This document shows positions 7,666 to 17,703 of a stretch of 64,000 bases of DNA, in pieces. Source of the DNA: an uncultured Lewinella sp. GTDB lineage: Bacteria > Bacteroidota > Bacteroidia > Chitinophagales > Saprospiraceae. The stretch covers positions 1 through 64,000 of the forward strand of contig CAJXPD010000010.1 of NCBI GenBank assembly GCA_913057785.1, read 5' to 3'. The position numbers and the translations under genes are program-made. Below the pieces are notes generated by a model. The model saw only the letters and a program-made list of their open reading frames with translations, was not told the DNA's origin and made no database searches. Position 1 is the first letter of the stretch. Each line of letters begins with the position of its first letter.

Positions 7666-10600
7666 ATGTTACTACAACTATTGCGTTTTGAACTGCTATA
7701 CCAATCAAAGCAGCGAGCCCTTCCTATTGCCGGCCTGTTGTTTTTCTGCCTAGGGTATTTTCTAGGGAAGTCGGGCAATGCGCCTGCCTTGGTCGACTTT
7801 AATGCGCCCTTTCAAGTCAGTTACTTCACAGGGAATACGTCGCTGATGAGTGTCTTTATCATTATGTTCTTTGCGGTAAATGGTGTGATCCGCGATAGCA
7901 AAGATCGGATGGAAGCCCTCATTTATAGTACGGCCGTACAGAAGGTGGATTTCTTTTGGAGCAGATTTATCGGGGTGTTTATGTTTAGTGTTTTTGCCTT
8001 TAGTCTATTTCTTCCTGGATTTCTGATGGGGGTATCGTTTTCTGGTTTAGAGGCTTCTCGCATTGCCCCTTTTCAATGGCAAACCTATGGCTGGCCCTTC
8101 TTGGTGATCATAGTGCCGAATGTGTTTATCTGTACTTCCGTACTGTTTTCGGTGAGTCTATTATCCAAGAGTAATATGGCGACTTATGCCGCGGCCATTC
8201 TTATGTATCTGTTGTACTTCATTGTAGGGATTTACTCCAACTCCCCGATGTTTGCTTCCTCTGTACCCGCCTCCGCTGAACAGATGACCAGAGCCGCTTT
8301 GGCCGACCCCTTTGCCATTTCCACCTTTTTCGAACATACCCAGTACTGGACCCCTTTTGACAAGAGCACTCTTTCCCTATCCTTCTCTGGAAATTATGTT
8401 TGGAATCGTCTCCTTTGGCTTGGTCTTTCTTTTATCCTATTAGGGCTTACTTATCGCCTGTTCTCCTTCCGGAAGACGGCACAGAAGAGAAGACAGAAAC
8501 CAAGCCAGACCGTTGTCCAAAAAACAACCAAGCTTTACCAATCCGCAAAAATTCTAATTAACAGGAGAACCCAGTGGCGCGCCTTTTGGTATTCCGTCAA
8601 AATGGACGTCTTCGAGATCATTCAGAGTCTCCCCTTTCTTACAATCTTATTCACCCTCTTTGCGGCCTTGGCATTTGAGTTATATATCAGATTCTTTGCA
8701 GGAGGCATCCATGGTGACAGCTGGCACCCTTTTACCCATTTAGTGATTGAAACGGTCATTGAAATCATCCCGATTCTCAGTAAAATCTTAATTGTCTTCT
8801 ACAGCGGTGAATTAATCTGGAAGGCACAAGACCGTAAGTTCGATGGAATCCTCGACGCTACCCCTACGCGCAATTGGGTCTTCTTTCTGTCCAAATTATT
8901 AACACTGACGCTGCTTCCTATGTTGCTCATCGCCACCCTTACGATGGTCTGTGTTGTTTTTCAATTGGCTAATGGTTTTACGACAATCGATTTCAAACAG
9001 TACCTGCTGCTTTTCTACTACCATGGAATTCCCATCTTGATATGGTCATCGCTTGCCATTTATGTACAAAGTATCATCAAGCGAAAATATCTTGGGATGG
9101 TTTTTACCGGGTTTATCCTTTTGGCATTAACTACTCCCCTATCCTACCAGATTGGTATCGAACATCCGATGCTACGAATCGGAGTAATGCCTTCCATTAC
9201 TTATTCGAATATGGCAGGCTACGGCATACAAGTTGGCGCCTTCCCCACCTATGCTCTTTACTGGGTGCTCTTGAGCATCATGTTGTCTATGTTTTCCCTA
9301 AAAAACTGGAATCGACAGATCATAGAACCCCGTCGCAACTGGAAAAGCATTTTCGGGACTCCATGGAAACGCTCCGAACTTATCGCTTTAAGCCTATCCT
9401 TCATCGGCTTCATGGCTGCCGGAAGCATGTTTTACTATAAACTAAACACGGACGGGCAATATCAGAGTAGGAGGGTAAGTATAGAGTATAGGGAAGGGTA
9501 TGAGCGAAAGTTTAAACAGTATCAAGGCCTTCCCAAGCTTACCATAGATAGTATTCAAACTGAGGTTGACATTTATCCGGAAGCGCAGCGGTATTCGATA
9601 GCAGCTGAATACCAGTTGGTTAATCGCAATAGTATTCCCGTTCAACAGATATTCCTAACCGCCACGAAAAAACTCTCCACCATTTTTCTTGAAAATGCCA
9701 CCTTGATTTCTGAAGACACCATATTCGGGGCCTATCTTTTTGAATTCGATCAGCCCCTTCAACCTCAAGCAAAAACACATTTAGGATATGAACTAACTCA
9801 TCAATCACTCCCTTTTAAGCCTGATCATTCCATCCTAGAAAATGGGATTTACCTAAGACATGAGTTTTTCGAACCCGCATTAACTTATGACAAAACTCGT
9901 GAGCTATCAGATCCACTCCTGAGACATAGACGAGGACTCCCCAAAAGGGAGGTAGTACTCCAAGAAAACCCAAATATCCCGAGTCCCTCTGTAGAAGGTC
10001 GGGATATATCATTCAGGTCCATCGTTTCCACCTCAATAGATCATGTAGCGCTTGCTCCAGGCGACTTGATCAAGAAATGGACCGAGGATGGTAGATACTT
10101 CTATCAGTATCAGTATCCCGAAAAAAGCTCGCCTGTGATAGCCTATGTTTCGGCACAATATGAAACTCAAAAACGCAGCTGCAATGGTATTGAATTAGAA
10201 TCTTTCTACCATCCCAGACACGATATCAATCTTCCAACGATTGAGGCTACAGCTTGTGCTACTTTATCCTATGGTCGGAAGAACTTCGGCGTCTATCCCT
10301 TCCAACAAGTTCGAATTGCTGAAATACCTTCTTATTTCCCAAGGGAAGGTGATGCACAAGCAGGAATGATTAATCTAGCAGAAGATAAAGTATACTTAAT
10401 AGATAACAGCAAAAAGCAAACCTTTCACTTGGTGGCCAAGCGGACAGCAGAGCAGATCGCTCATCAATGGTGGGGCATCTCCATGTCACCGCAAAATGCC
10501 CCTGGCGCAGGTTTCCTCACCTTCGGTCTAGCTAAATATACCGCAGCCAATGTGTTGGAAAAGATGTATGGCAAGGGGCCCGTTTGGGAAATCAACAAGA

Positions 10601-11232
10601 CCGCCAATGAGCAATACTTTAGAGGACGGGCTTTTGCTTCAGCCAAGGAAGCCCCCTTGTACCTTGAGCAAGGTGAGCGTTATCTAATTGATGGAAAAAG
10701 CAGCCTGGTTTTGTCCTCCATTCGCGATTTAATTGGTGAAGAAAAATTTAATATCGCTCTCCGTAATCTGTTGGAGAAATATGCTCCAAACACCACACCA
10801 GGGGTACATGTATTGAACTTCATAGATGAGTTGTACAATGTAACAACCCAGGAGCATCATACCCTAATTGACGGCTGGATGAAGCAAATCATTCGGTATG
10901 AACTCAGCGTGGACAATGTTCAGCACAAACGTTTACCCAATGGACAATATGAGGTCTTAGCCACTATCTCCGCGAAGAGGTTCAAAACGCTAGCGTCTGG
11001 AAAAGAAGTAGCCATAGACATCGAGGAACCGATCCAAATCGGATGTTTCAATACTCATCCTAAACACATTGAAAAAACCGACTACATCCCATACTTGGCA
11101 GCACATCGGATTCAGGACAGCTTGACGGAGGTCAAGATTGTAGTGGACTCACTGCCAAAGTATATCAGCATTGATCCCTTCTTGACACGGCCGGATAGGA
11201 ACTATGCCAACAATCTAAAAGCAATTCGGTAA
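7666..11232 (+). CDS. ABC-2 permease fused to a degenerate M1-peptidase-like domain
   Basis: 1188 residues. Residues 1-590 hold two ABC-2 permease halves with about 12 membrane helices. After the helix near 570-590 comes a large extracytoplasmic part that aligns with M1 aminopeptidases, as known for the Bacteroidota 'ABC transporter permease/M1 family aminopeptidase' fusions. The zinc-site motif that should read HExxHQWWG is E929-Q-I-A-H933-Q-W-W-G: the first His ligand and the catalytic Glu are both replaced. The downstream SEGLA-type Glu is Phe (F953 in LTFGLAKY). Only one of three metal ligands remains, so this copy is almost certainly not a peptidase and may only bind peptides. It pairs with the ATPase at 6772. 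Confidence 0.92.
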   Translation: MLLQLLRFELLYQSKQRALPIAGLLFFCLGYFLGKSGNAPALVDFNAPFQVSYFTGNTSLMSVFIIMFFAVNGVIRDSKDRMEALIYSTAVQKVDFFWSRFIGVFMFSVFAFSLFLPGFLMGVSFSGLEASRIAPFQWQTYGWPFLVIIVPNVFICTSVLFSVSLLSKSNMATYAAAILMYLLYFIVGIYSNSPMFASSVPASAEQMTRAALADPFAISTFFEHTQYWTPFDKSTLSLSFSGNYVWNRLLWLGLSFILLGLTYRLFSFRKTAQKRRQKPSQTVVQKTTKLYQSAKILINRRTQWRAFWYSVKMDVFEIIQSLPFLTILFTLFAALAFELYIRFFAGGIHGDSWHPFTHLVIETVIEIIPILSKILIVFYSGELIWKAQDRKFDGILDATPTRNWVFFLSKLLTLTLLPMLLIATLTMVCVVFQLANGFTTIDFKQYLLLFYYHGIPILIWSSLAIYVQSIIKRKYLGMVFTGFILLALTTPLSYQIGIEHPMLRIGVMPSITYSNMAGYGIQVGAFPTYALYWVLLSIMLSMFSLKNWNRQIIEPRRNWKSIFGTPWKRSELIALSLSFIGFMAAGSMFYYKLNTDGQYQSRRVSIEYREGYERKFKQYQGLPKLTIDSIQTEVDIYPEAQRYSIAAEYQLVNRNSIPVQQIFLTATKKLSTIFLENATLISEDTIFGAYLFEFDQPLQPQAKTHLGYELTHQSLPFKPDHSILENGIYLRHEFFEPALTYDKTRELSDPLLRHRRGLPKREVVLQENPNIPSPSVEGRDISFRSIVSTSIDHVALAPGDLIKKWTEDGRYFYQYQYPEKSSPVIAYVSAQYETQKRSCNGIELESFYHPRHDINLPTIEATACATLSYGRKNFGVYPFQQVRIAEIPSYFPREGDAQAGMINLAEDKVYLIDNSKKQTFHLVAKRTAEQIAHQWWGISMSPQNAPGAGFLTFGLAKYTAANVLEKMYGKGPVWEINKTANEQYFRGRAFASAKEAPLYLEQGERYLIDGKSSLVLSSIRDLIGEEKFNIALRNLLEKYAPNTTPGVHVLNFIDELYNVTTQEHHTLIDGWMKQIIRYELSVDNVQHKRLPNGQYEVLATISAKRFKTLASGKEVAIDIEEPIQIGCFNTHPKHIEKTDYIPYLAAHRIQDSLTEVKIVVDSLPKYISIDPFLTRPDRNYANNLKAIR

Positions 11233-11328
11233 GCTTACAGATAGAACGGCCATATTTTCTTGGTGGAAAATTTCGAAAGGGCTATTTTGGAAAAGGGATT
11301 TGCCATATCTATTATACAAATGGGAAAT

Positions 11329-11787
11329 ATGAAAAAGGAAAAAATCCAATCTGGTTTGGCCCTATTCATCGCTATTCTGGCCTTGGCCATCTCACTTTGG
11401 CAGGGATTCGAAGAACGCAGGCATAATCGCCTGACTGTAAAACCTTTACTCAGCTTTGAAACTATTTCTCATAATCAAACGAAATCCATCCGGCTTTCCA
11501 ACAACGGTCTGGGCCCGGCCATCATAAAGGGGTTTTACGTATACCTTGATGGACAAAAAGTAGATGCTGATATCGAAAACCCCTGGTTACAGGTCATGAA
11601 GAAAAGAGGCTTAGAAGGGCAGATTTCTCAAATGTGGCACCTTGCTGAAGCTTCCATTCTAAAGCCGGAGCAATCCTACATTTTACTTAGTTGGCCAATA
11701 GAGGTTAGGCAGGACTTACAGATACAAGTAGCTATAGAATATGAATCTATATACAATAAGAGCTTTAGCTTAAAAGAAGACTTTTAA
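11329..11787 (+). CDS. Hypothetical single-pass membrane protein
   Basis: From the ATG at 11329 the protein has 152 residues: a short basic start, one membrane helix (SGLALFIAILALAISLWQ), then a soluble beta-rich domain with the 'LSNNGLGPAIIK' pattern seen in many small hypothetical membrane proteins. The frame also contains an ATG at 11320 and a TTG at 11260, but the extra residues do not look like part of the domain. The function is unknown. It is convergent with 11817-12347. Confidence 0.65.
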   Translation: MKKEKIQSGLALFIAILALAISLWQGFEERRHNRLTVKPLLSFETISHNQTKSIRLSNNGLGPAIIKGFYVYLDGQKVDADIENPWLQVMKKRGLEGQISQMWHLAEASILKPEQSYILLSWPIEVRQDLQIQVAIEYESIYNKSFSLKEDF

Positions 11788-11816
11788 CCTACAATTCAAC
11801 TTCACAGCAAAGCAGT

Positions 11817-12347
11817 CTACCTCTTCCTCAGTAGTTTCTGTATCTCTTCTGATAAAAAGATGCGATGTTTGATCGAGCCGATGTAATCCGAAAGGTCCAC
11901 AATCGTTTCTTCCTTGGCTTCTTGATCAGATGCCTTAAAAGGGATCGGAATAGTACCCGCATCAGTGATGCTTTCGTTCAATAAATACAGCAGAGAAGCT
12001 AAATCATAATCGACATCCACTAATAGCTCTGAGCCTTTCAAGACGTTCCAAGCGGCTAAATCAAATTGGATATATCTAACACCTCCCGCTTTGGTAAGGA
12101 TATCCCCGATGCGCAGGCTTGTATCGGCTTGATAATAGGTCAAAGAATCCACCACCTTTTGGTTTTGCTGTAGCTGCATATTAAGGTTCCGGATGTTCTT
12201 TTCGGTACCTAATTCTATTTTGGTCAGTAGCCCAGCGATCTTTTTCCTTTCGATTCTGTTTTCGTTGATGTTGTTGAAAAACAGGGCAAGAATTACCCCT
12301 AGAAATACGGGGACTAGTTCAAGCAGGATTTTCTTGAGTGATTTCAT
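11817..12347 (-). CDS. DUF6090-like membrane protein
   Basis: 176 residues. The N-terminal helix (LLELVPVFLGVILALFF) is followed by 'NNINENR', the equivalent of the DUF6090 'QxNxWNE' motif, then a helical domain of about 140 residues. It is shorter and more divergent than the protein at 2195-2932, and its function is unknown. It forms a convergent pair with the hypothetical gene upstream. Confidence 0.7.
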   Translation of the reverse strand: MKSLKKILLELVPVFLGVILALFFNNINENRIERKKIAGLLTKIELGTEKNIRNLNMQLQQNQKVVDSLTYYQADTSLRIGDILTKAGGVRYIQFDLAAWNVLKGSELLVDVDYDLASLLYLLNESITDAGTIPIPFKASDQEAKEETIVDLSDYIGSIKHRIFLSEEIQKLLRKR

Positions 12348-12456
12348 GATGAGGGTACGTTAATGCCTAAATATACGCCTCTCCATTGACGAATGGTGAG
12401 CCAACTACCCTATATATATCTTCCTTAGCCTAAAGATTTCCATTCCTAGCAATGCC

Positions 12457-13365
12457 TTACGCTAAACAGTCCGTTGTACAAATTTGTGCAAAATCAAGCT
12501 GATTGGTCTCTAATTTTTTCTCGTAGATCCACTGGAGGAAGTCATCAACTATGGTTTGTTCTAATCTTCCCCAGGTTTCTTCGGTACCGAAATACGGGGC
12601 AGAGAGTTCTAGTGCCCTTTCCAAGTTGATGCCCTGATCGTGTGGCGGAATATAATGGGCCAGGATCTTCGCGGCGGCAGCTGGCGATTCTTGACAGTAT
12701 AAGAACCCTTTTTTCGTGGCTTGGATAAAGGCGCTGTATTGGGTTTTATTCTCCGATATCTTCGATTCGCTTGCCGCAATTACGGGCGAATAGGAATACG
12801 GAATAGCATAGTCGCGCATTTTGAAATACTGCAGTCGATGGAGCGAATACTCGACTTGCACCCCTTCCCAGTTTAGGAATATCCAGGTCGCATCAGCCTC
12901 CCCCTTTAACAAGGTATTCCAAATTCCGAGTTTATCCGGATAGACAACAGTCAAATTCCCCTCCCCTCCGTCATTTTTGATCATCTCTTTTACAATGCCA
13001 TCTTCATATCTAGCTCGATAAGAACTATAGATTTTATGATCTAGGTCTTTTGGTGAATTAATACCTGAATCTCCCTTTACTACGATAGCACTCAAATCTT
13101 CCTGGAGTATGGCGGCAATGGCGATTAGATCGAATGGGGTTTCCTTTGTTCGATAGCTAATGATACTTTCCGTTGGGCACAACGCAAAATCGACAAGCCC
13201 CAATTCTACCTTTTTGGCAGGAGTAACCCCATAATTATCCAAGGATGGATCTGCTATAAAGACCTCTAGGCCCAACTCTTCATAGAAGCCTTTCTCTTGG
13301 GCTACAAAGAATCCGATGTGATTAATATTAGGTGTCCAATCCAGTGCCAGTTTTAGTTTTTCCAT
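12457..13365 (-). CDS. NMT1/THI5-like periplasmic-binding-fold protein without signal peptide
   Basis: 302 residues with the NMT1/THI5 opening 'LALDWTPNINHIGFFVAQEKGFY', typical of pyrimidine-precursor binding proteins (ThiY) and of the fungal THI5 pyrimidine synthase. Unlike an ABC binding protein it starts directly with the domain: no signal peptide, no lipobox, and no permease or ATPase gene nearby. It is therefore probably cytosolic. The fungal Cys-rich CCCFC motif is absent, although two Cys occur at the extreme C-terminus (ICTTDCLA). Possible roles are HMP/thiamine precursor metabolism or ligand sensing; neither is shown by the sequence. Confidence 0.8.
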   Translation of the reverse strand: MEKLKLALDWTPNINHIGFFVAQEKGFYEELGLEVFIADPSLDNYGVTPAKKVELGLVDFALCPTESIISYRTKETPFDLIAIAAILQEDLSAIVVKGDSGINSPKDLDHKIYSSYRARYEDGIVKEMIKNDGGEGNLTVVYPDKLGIWNTLLKGEADATWIFLNWEGVQVEYSLHRLQYFKMRDYAIPYSYSPVIAASESKISENKTQYSAFIQATKKGFLYCQESPAAAAKILAHYIPPHDQGINLERALELSAPYFGTEETWGRLEQTIVDDFLQWIYEKKLETNQLDFAQICTTDCLA

Positions 13366-13421
13366 ACCAATTAAACTCAGGTTTACCGCTAGATGTTCTT
13401 CTTCGCTTAGGGGAAGCTTGG

Positions 13422-13817
13422 CTATTCTTTTGCAAAATAGATATCCATACCTCCATTAATTATAAGTCCAATCCCACTAAGTAGGGCACCGTAGAAAAAA
13501 AATGACGTATCAGCAGATAACCCAATACCCAGAAACAGAAGGATCATTCCCACTATGATTTTAATAATCCCATAGTTGTTGGCCACTTTCTTTTCCTCTC
13601 CTTCCCTAATCAAGTCGTCGGCTGCCTGTAAGTACTTTTCCATCCGCTCAAATTCCTCATAATCTTGGTGGTTCAAACTTTGGCGATCCATTTCTCGTTT
13701 AACCGATTCATATTCCTGCTCCACACTAATCTTATTGAGGTTGGAATGATGGATTCGATAGAGTCGGCCATACCTTTTGAGCAATTCCTTTTGTGCGTCG
13801 CTTAGCTTTTGAGCCAT
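13422..13817 (-). CDS. Hypothetical protein with coiled coil and two membrane helices
   Basis: 131 residues. The charged helical N-terminal 85 residues (many E/K/R, heptad-like) are followed by two closely spaced membrane segments (IIKIIVGMILLFLGIGL and FFFYGALLSGIGLIINGG). No family was recognised. A TACCTTTG promoter-like element lies on this strand at 13870-13877. The downstream gene on the same strand is the NMT1-like protein (56-bp gap), so the two may be co-transcribed. Confidence 0.65.
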   Translation of the reverse strand: MAQKLSDAQKELLKRYGRLYRIHHSNLNKISVEQEYESVKREMDRQSLNHQDYEEFERMEKYLQAADDLIREGEEKKVANNYGIIKIIVGMILLFLGIGLSADTSFFFYGALLSGIGLIINGGMDIYFAKE

Positions 13818-13869
13818 AGTTGATTCTGTTTTGTTATACTAGTGTGACCGAATCTCATTAGTCAATATA

Positions 13870-13877
13870 CAAAGGTA
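13870..13877 (-). promoter_or_regulatory. Candidate Bacteroidota -7 element (TACCTTTG)
   Basis: On the minus strand the sequence reads TACCTTTG, matching TAnnTTTG, 53-60 bases before the ATG at 13817. No good TTTG -33 box is present at the usual distance, so this is weak. Confidence 0.3.
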
Positions 13878-14027
13878 AGAAGTGGCAAAAAAATCATCGA
13901 AAAAGTCATAACTTTCAATCACATCGGAATCCTAAATGTGCGATATCAAATTTCCCCTTCAAATGAGAACTTAGCTGTATTAAAAGCACCTTTGAGAAAA
14001 TCCTTGTTCCGTATTAAAGCCAAAACC

Positions 14028-16409
14028 ATGCAAAGTACTCCATCCCACACCCCATCAAAGACTATGGATGATCGCTATCTACCGCTGCAGGATTTTCAAG
14101 ATTTCTCAAAGAACATCCCACCATCTCCCTATGCATCAAGATTCAGTTTTTCCAAGCTAATCAAAACACTCCAAGACAAAAGCAAGTCTATTCAGGGAGA
14201 TGTTTTGGAGACAACCATCGCTCGCCTGCAAGCTGCCGAGCTTCGCCTTCAAGAGAATACGGAGGAAGGAGAATCATCCCTCCTGCAGAAAGAGTTAGAT
14301 GCGGTCATGCACCTTGTCTTTCCCGCCTTCTTTCTGGAAGGTCAGATGGGATATATTAAAGGCCCATTTGAGAACTACCCTTTCCGCTTCCAAACAGAGG
14401 ACTTCAACGCACAGCTCAGCGATTATGAGTGTGATATCAAATTGAGCAATCAAAACTTATCTGGTCCCCATTCTCCCAATATATTGCTGGCGGGGGCTGC
14501 CGTATTGAATACCTTCTATGGTCAACAAGTGGAGATGTTTGTTGGCGAAGGAATGACGTTGCGGGAACGTGAAACGAAAATAGAAAGACACTACAGGTTT
14601 GACGTCCATTTAGACTATCTGGAAGTTAAAAAGGTAAAACCCTTAAAGCAATTAACCCCTGAACAAATACATCGGTTACTTAATAACTTGAATGATCAGC
14701 AGCTTTGGTTGGAGTATATACCCCCCGAAAATTTTGTATTTGAAGGTATTGTCATTGGTTTTATATCAGATGTCACCAAAGCGGAAATTCTTTCTAAAAT
14801 GAAAGAAATGGCCGCCAATGAAGGAGGGAAGAGTGACCACGAAGAGGATCGTGACTACCTGGAAATCCTCGCTAGATCCTTCCTGGAAATGCCCGAGATT
14901 CTGCTGGGAAGTTTACAAACAGTGGATGGCCCTTGGATAGAAAGTCTTACTTGGTCCTTATTACGGCATTATGATGCTGCCTTGGTACGACCTTCTTTGG
15001 AAGATATCGAATCAGCATACGGAAAAGTGCTAGTAGAAGGCAAGCCCGTGATCATAGTGGATCTTCCAAAGAAAGAACATGTATCTCCGCTTGAAAAAGC
15101 ACTGATAGAAAAGGGAGTGAGGAGTTTATTGCTAGCTCCCATCTTTGATGATGATGGGAGAATCATTAGTATTTTTGAACTGGCTTCCCCACAGCCCTAT
15201 CGATTCAGTCAACTCACCGTCATCCAGCTAGAAGAATTCATTTCCCTTTTTGCGATGGGCACTAATAAGTTTATCAATGAAATGGAAAACTCTGTTCGAC
15301 TGACGATGCAACAGGAGTTCACCTCCATCCATCCCAGTGTAGAATGGAAATTTAGAAAAGTGGCTAGCAAATATTTCTGGGAAAGAGTAGTGGAAGAAAA
15401 ACAAGTTGGTCTTGACACCATCGTTTTCAAAGATGTATATCCATTATATGGCCAGGCTGATATAGTCGGGTCCTCTAAACTACGAAATGAATCCATCTCC
15501 CAGGATCTGGTGGACAACCTAGAACGAGTCAACAAATTGCTACTTCACTGCGGTGAATCCATCCATTTTCATTTACTGAATATCTACGCAGAGGAGGTAC
15601 AATCCCATTGTGAAAGACTAAAAGAAGGAGCTTTTGTTTCAAGTGACGAGTCGAGAATTGTGGAACTACTCACCGAACAAATTCATCCGGTGATTCGTAA
15701 GTTGATGCCTAGTTTTTCTCAAAAATCCATGGAGTTAGCACAGGCTTACTTCGATTATTTAGATCCCGAATTGGACATCGTGTACCGCCAACGAAAAGCA
15801 TACGAAGATAGTGTCACCCTGGTCAATGAAACCATTAGTCACTATTTGATGCAGGAGGAAGAAAGAATGCAGAAGACGCTTCCGCACTTCTTCGAAAAAT
15901 TTCAGACGGATGGCGTAGAGTATAATCTCTACTTGGGACAATCCATTCTCGAAAAGGACGAGTTCCACTCCTTTTACCTACAGAACTTTCGGCTATGGCA
16001 ATTGATCGTCATGTGTGGGGTCACGAGACTCGTTGAGCAAGAGGCTAAAAAGTTCCCAGTATACTTGCAGACAGCTCAGTTGATCTTTGTTTACAACAAC
16101 ACTTTGAGCATACGTTTTCAAATGGATGAAAAGCAATTTGACATCGATGGAGCCTATAATGTACGTTACGAAATTCTAAAAAAGCGCATCGATAAAGCAT
16201 ACATCAAAGGAACGAATGAACGCCTTACGCAGAAGGGTAAAATTGCCATCGTCTGGCTACAAGACAAGGATAGGCAGGAGTACCAGCAGTATCTGGATCA
16301 TCTAGTTCGTAACCACTATATCGATGCGAAAATTGAGGACCTCGAATTGGACAAAATGCAAGGGGTGGAAGGCTTGAAAGCTATACGAGTCACGGTCTTA
16401 CCGGAATAA
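14028..16409 (+). CDS. Large GAF-domain-type protein of unknown function
   Basis: About 793 residues from the ATG at 14028; the frame opens with GTG at 13938, and another ATG lies at 14064. It is soluble, with no signal peptide or membrane helix. A region around residues 290-440 resembles a GAF domain ('VIIVDLPKK...GVRSLLLAPIFDDDGRIISIFELAS'). The flanking parts are mostly helical and have no recognised domain, and there is no kinase, cyclase or HTH output. Similar stand-alone GAF proteins occur in Bacteroidota without assigned function. It is probably a cytosolic ligand- or redox-sensing scaffold (inference). It is monocistronic. Confidence 0.7.
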   Translation: MQSTPSHTPSKTMDDRYLPLQDFQDFSKNIPPSPYASRFSFSKLIKTLQDKSKSIQGDVLETTIARLQAAELRLQENTEEGESSLLQKELDAVMHLVFPAFFLEGQMGYIKGPFENYPFRFQTEDFNAQLSDYECDIKLSNQNLSGPHSPNILLAGAAVLNTFYGQQVEMFVGEGMTLRERETKIERHYRFDVHLDYLEVKKVKPLKQLTPEQIHRLLNNLNDQQLWLEYIPPENFVFEGIVIGFISDVTKAEILSKMKEMAANEGGKSDHEEDRDYLEILARSFLEMPEILLGSLQTVDGPWIESLTWSLLRHYDAALVRPSLEDIESAYGKVLVEGKPVIIVDLPKKEHVSPLEKALIEKGVRSLLLAPIFDDDGRIISIFELASPQPYRFSQLTVIQLEEFISLFAMGTNKFINEMENSVRLTMQQEFTSIHPSVEWKFRKVASKYFWERVVEEKQVGLDTIVFKDVYPLYGQADIVGSSKLRNESISQDLVDNLERVNKLLLHCGESIHFHLLNIYAEEVQSHCERLKEGAFVSSDESRIVELLTEQIHPVIRKLMPSFSQKSMELAQAYFDYLDPELDIVYRQRKAYEDSVTLVNETISHYLMQEEERMQKTLPHFFEKFQTDGVEYNLYLGQSILEKDEFHSFYLQNFRLWQLIVMCGVTRLVEQEAKKFPVYLQTAQLIFVYNNTLSIRFQMDEKQFDIDGAYNVRYEILKKRIDKAYIKGTNERLTQKGKIAIVWLQDKDRQEYQQYLDHLVRNHYIDAKIEDLELDKMQGVEGLKAIRVTVLPE

Positions 16410-16619
16410 TAAGCCATATAAGGTAGTGCTTTAGGCATGTATTCGTCCTCTAATCCTACGATAGCTAAAACAACATCCTATCTTACAAAAGGCTGTCACC
16501 CTACGGTAGTGGACTAGTGCTACCTTGAAAAATACAAAAGTATCCCATAATCATACATGGAGTTATCCCCAGAACCCAACACCTTTGCGGGGCTAAAATC
16601 ACCCATATATTCATAGAAA

Positions 16620-17504
16620 ATGAGATACCTCTTAGTGCTTATCTACGTCGGCCTCCTAGCCGCTTGTGAAAGTCCACAAGCTGAATCTGAAAGCAGTGCT
16701 CCATCAAACATACTCAATCCGACCAACGAAGTTGTTTTACATTCAGAAGTAAAGTGGACGGCACTGAACCCCGCTCGGGGGGCTAAAGGGCCAAGGGCAG
16801 CCAACCTCTGGGGCGATCGTACAAAGGCTGGGCCAACAGGTTTTCTGGTTCAGTTTGTGGATGGCTTTTCATCACCCCCTCATATCCACAATGTCACTTA
16901 TCGTGGGATGGTGATTAGTGGTCTTCTACACAATGATGATCCACAGGCAGAAAAAATGTGGTTACCTCCTAGCTCCTTTTGGACGCAACCCGCAGGGGAA
17001 GTACATATCACTGCGGCTAGTGGTAGTAAGAATATCGCATACATTGAAATTGATGGAGGCCCCTATCTGGTCCTCCCTACCGAAGAAGCATCGGATAAGG
17101 GGGAGCGCCCCGTCAATATAGATGCATCCAATATTGTCTGGCTAGATGCATCAAAGCTCAAGTCGATCGATCAACCTAAAATCTCCACAACTTCCAATGG
17201 AGTAGAGATTGCTTTCCTATGGGGTAAACCTAGAGGAAACCAACTGCATGGAACATTGCTGAAGTTGCCAGCTGGCTTTTCCGGAAAGATTCTGAGTCAG
17301 GGTCCTGTTTTCCGAGCGGTGGTTATCGGTGGAGAGTTAGCGTATCAAATGCCAGAGGAGTCTGAAAAAAAGGCTTTGGAGGCTGGTAGTTATTTCGGTT
17401 CAACGGGAGAGGCGGTGCATACCATCGCTTCCAGGGCGACGGAAGAGGTGCTCATATATATCCGAACGAATGGTGAGTATGAGATCCTCCAAAGTACGGA
17501 ATAA
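16620..17504 (+). CDS. DUF4437 bicupin lipoprotein
   Basis: 294 residues. It has a lipoprotein signal with lipobox LLAAC (Cys about residue 16), then two cupin halves as in DUF4437/ChrR-like proteins. The first half has the metal-binding pattern [16 protein letters not shown]. In the second half the corresponding strand ([23 protein letters not shown]) lacks the His pair, so only one metal site is likely. It is envelope-located. The reaction is unknown; related cupins act in stress sensing or small-molecule oxidation. It is followed by the Crp/Fnr gene on the same strand after 199 bp. Confidence 0.8.
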   Translation: MRYLLVLIYVGLLAACESPQAESESSAPSNILNPTNEVVLHSEVKWTALNPARGAKGPRAANLWGDRTKAGPTGFLVQFVDGFSSPPHIHNVTYRGMVISGLLHNDDPQAEKMWLPPSSFWTQPAGEVHITAASGSKNIAYIEIDGGPYLVLPTEEASDKGERPVNIDASNIVWLDASKLKSIDQPKISTTSNGVEIAFLWGKPRGNQLHGTLLKLPAGFSGKILSQGPVFRAVVIGGELAYQMPEESEKKALEAGSYFGSTGEAVHTIASRATEEVLIYIRTNGEYEILQSTE

Positions 17505-17703
17505 CGTTCCAGAAACGAGTAATGAAGGTAAGAGGTCCTATAATTTCCTATGCTAGCAATCTCCCTATGGTAGTGTTCCATTGATAATTCTGGCTCCTTT
17601 GGCAAGGACAGAGGTAATTCATGATTTCGTATTTTAGCCGTCGTGCCCTATTGTTCAATACGGGTTCGCAGGGACTAAAATTTGAATATACGCTAATCAG
17701 CAT

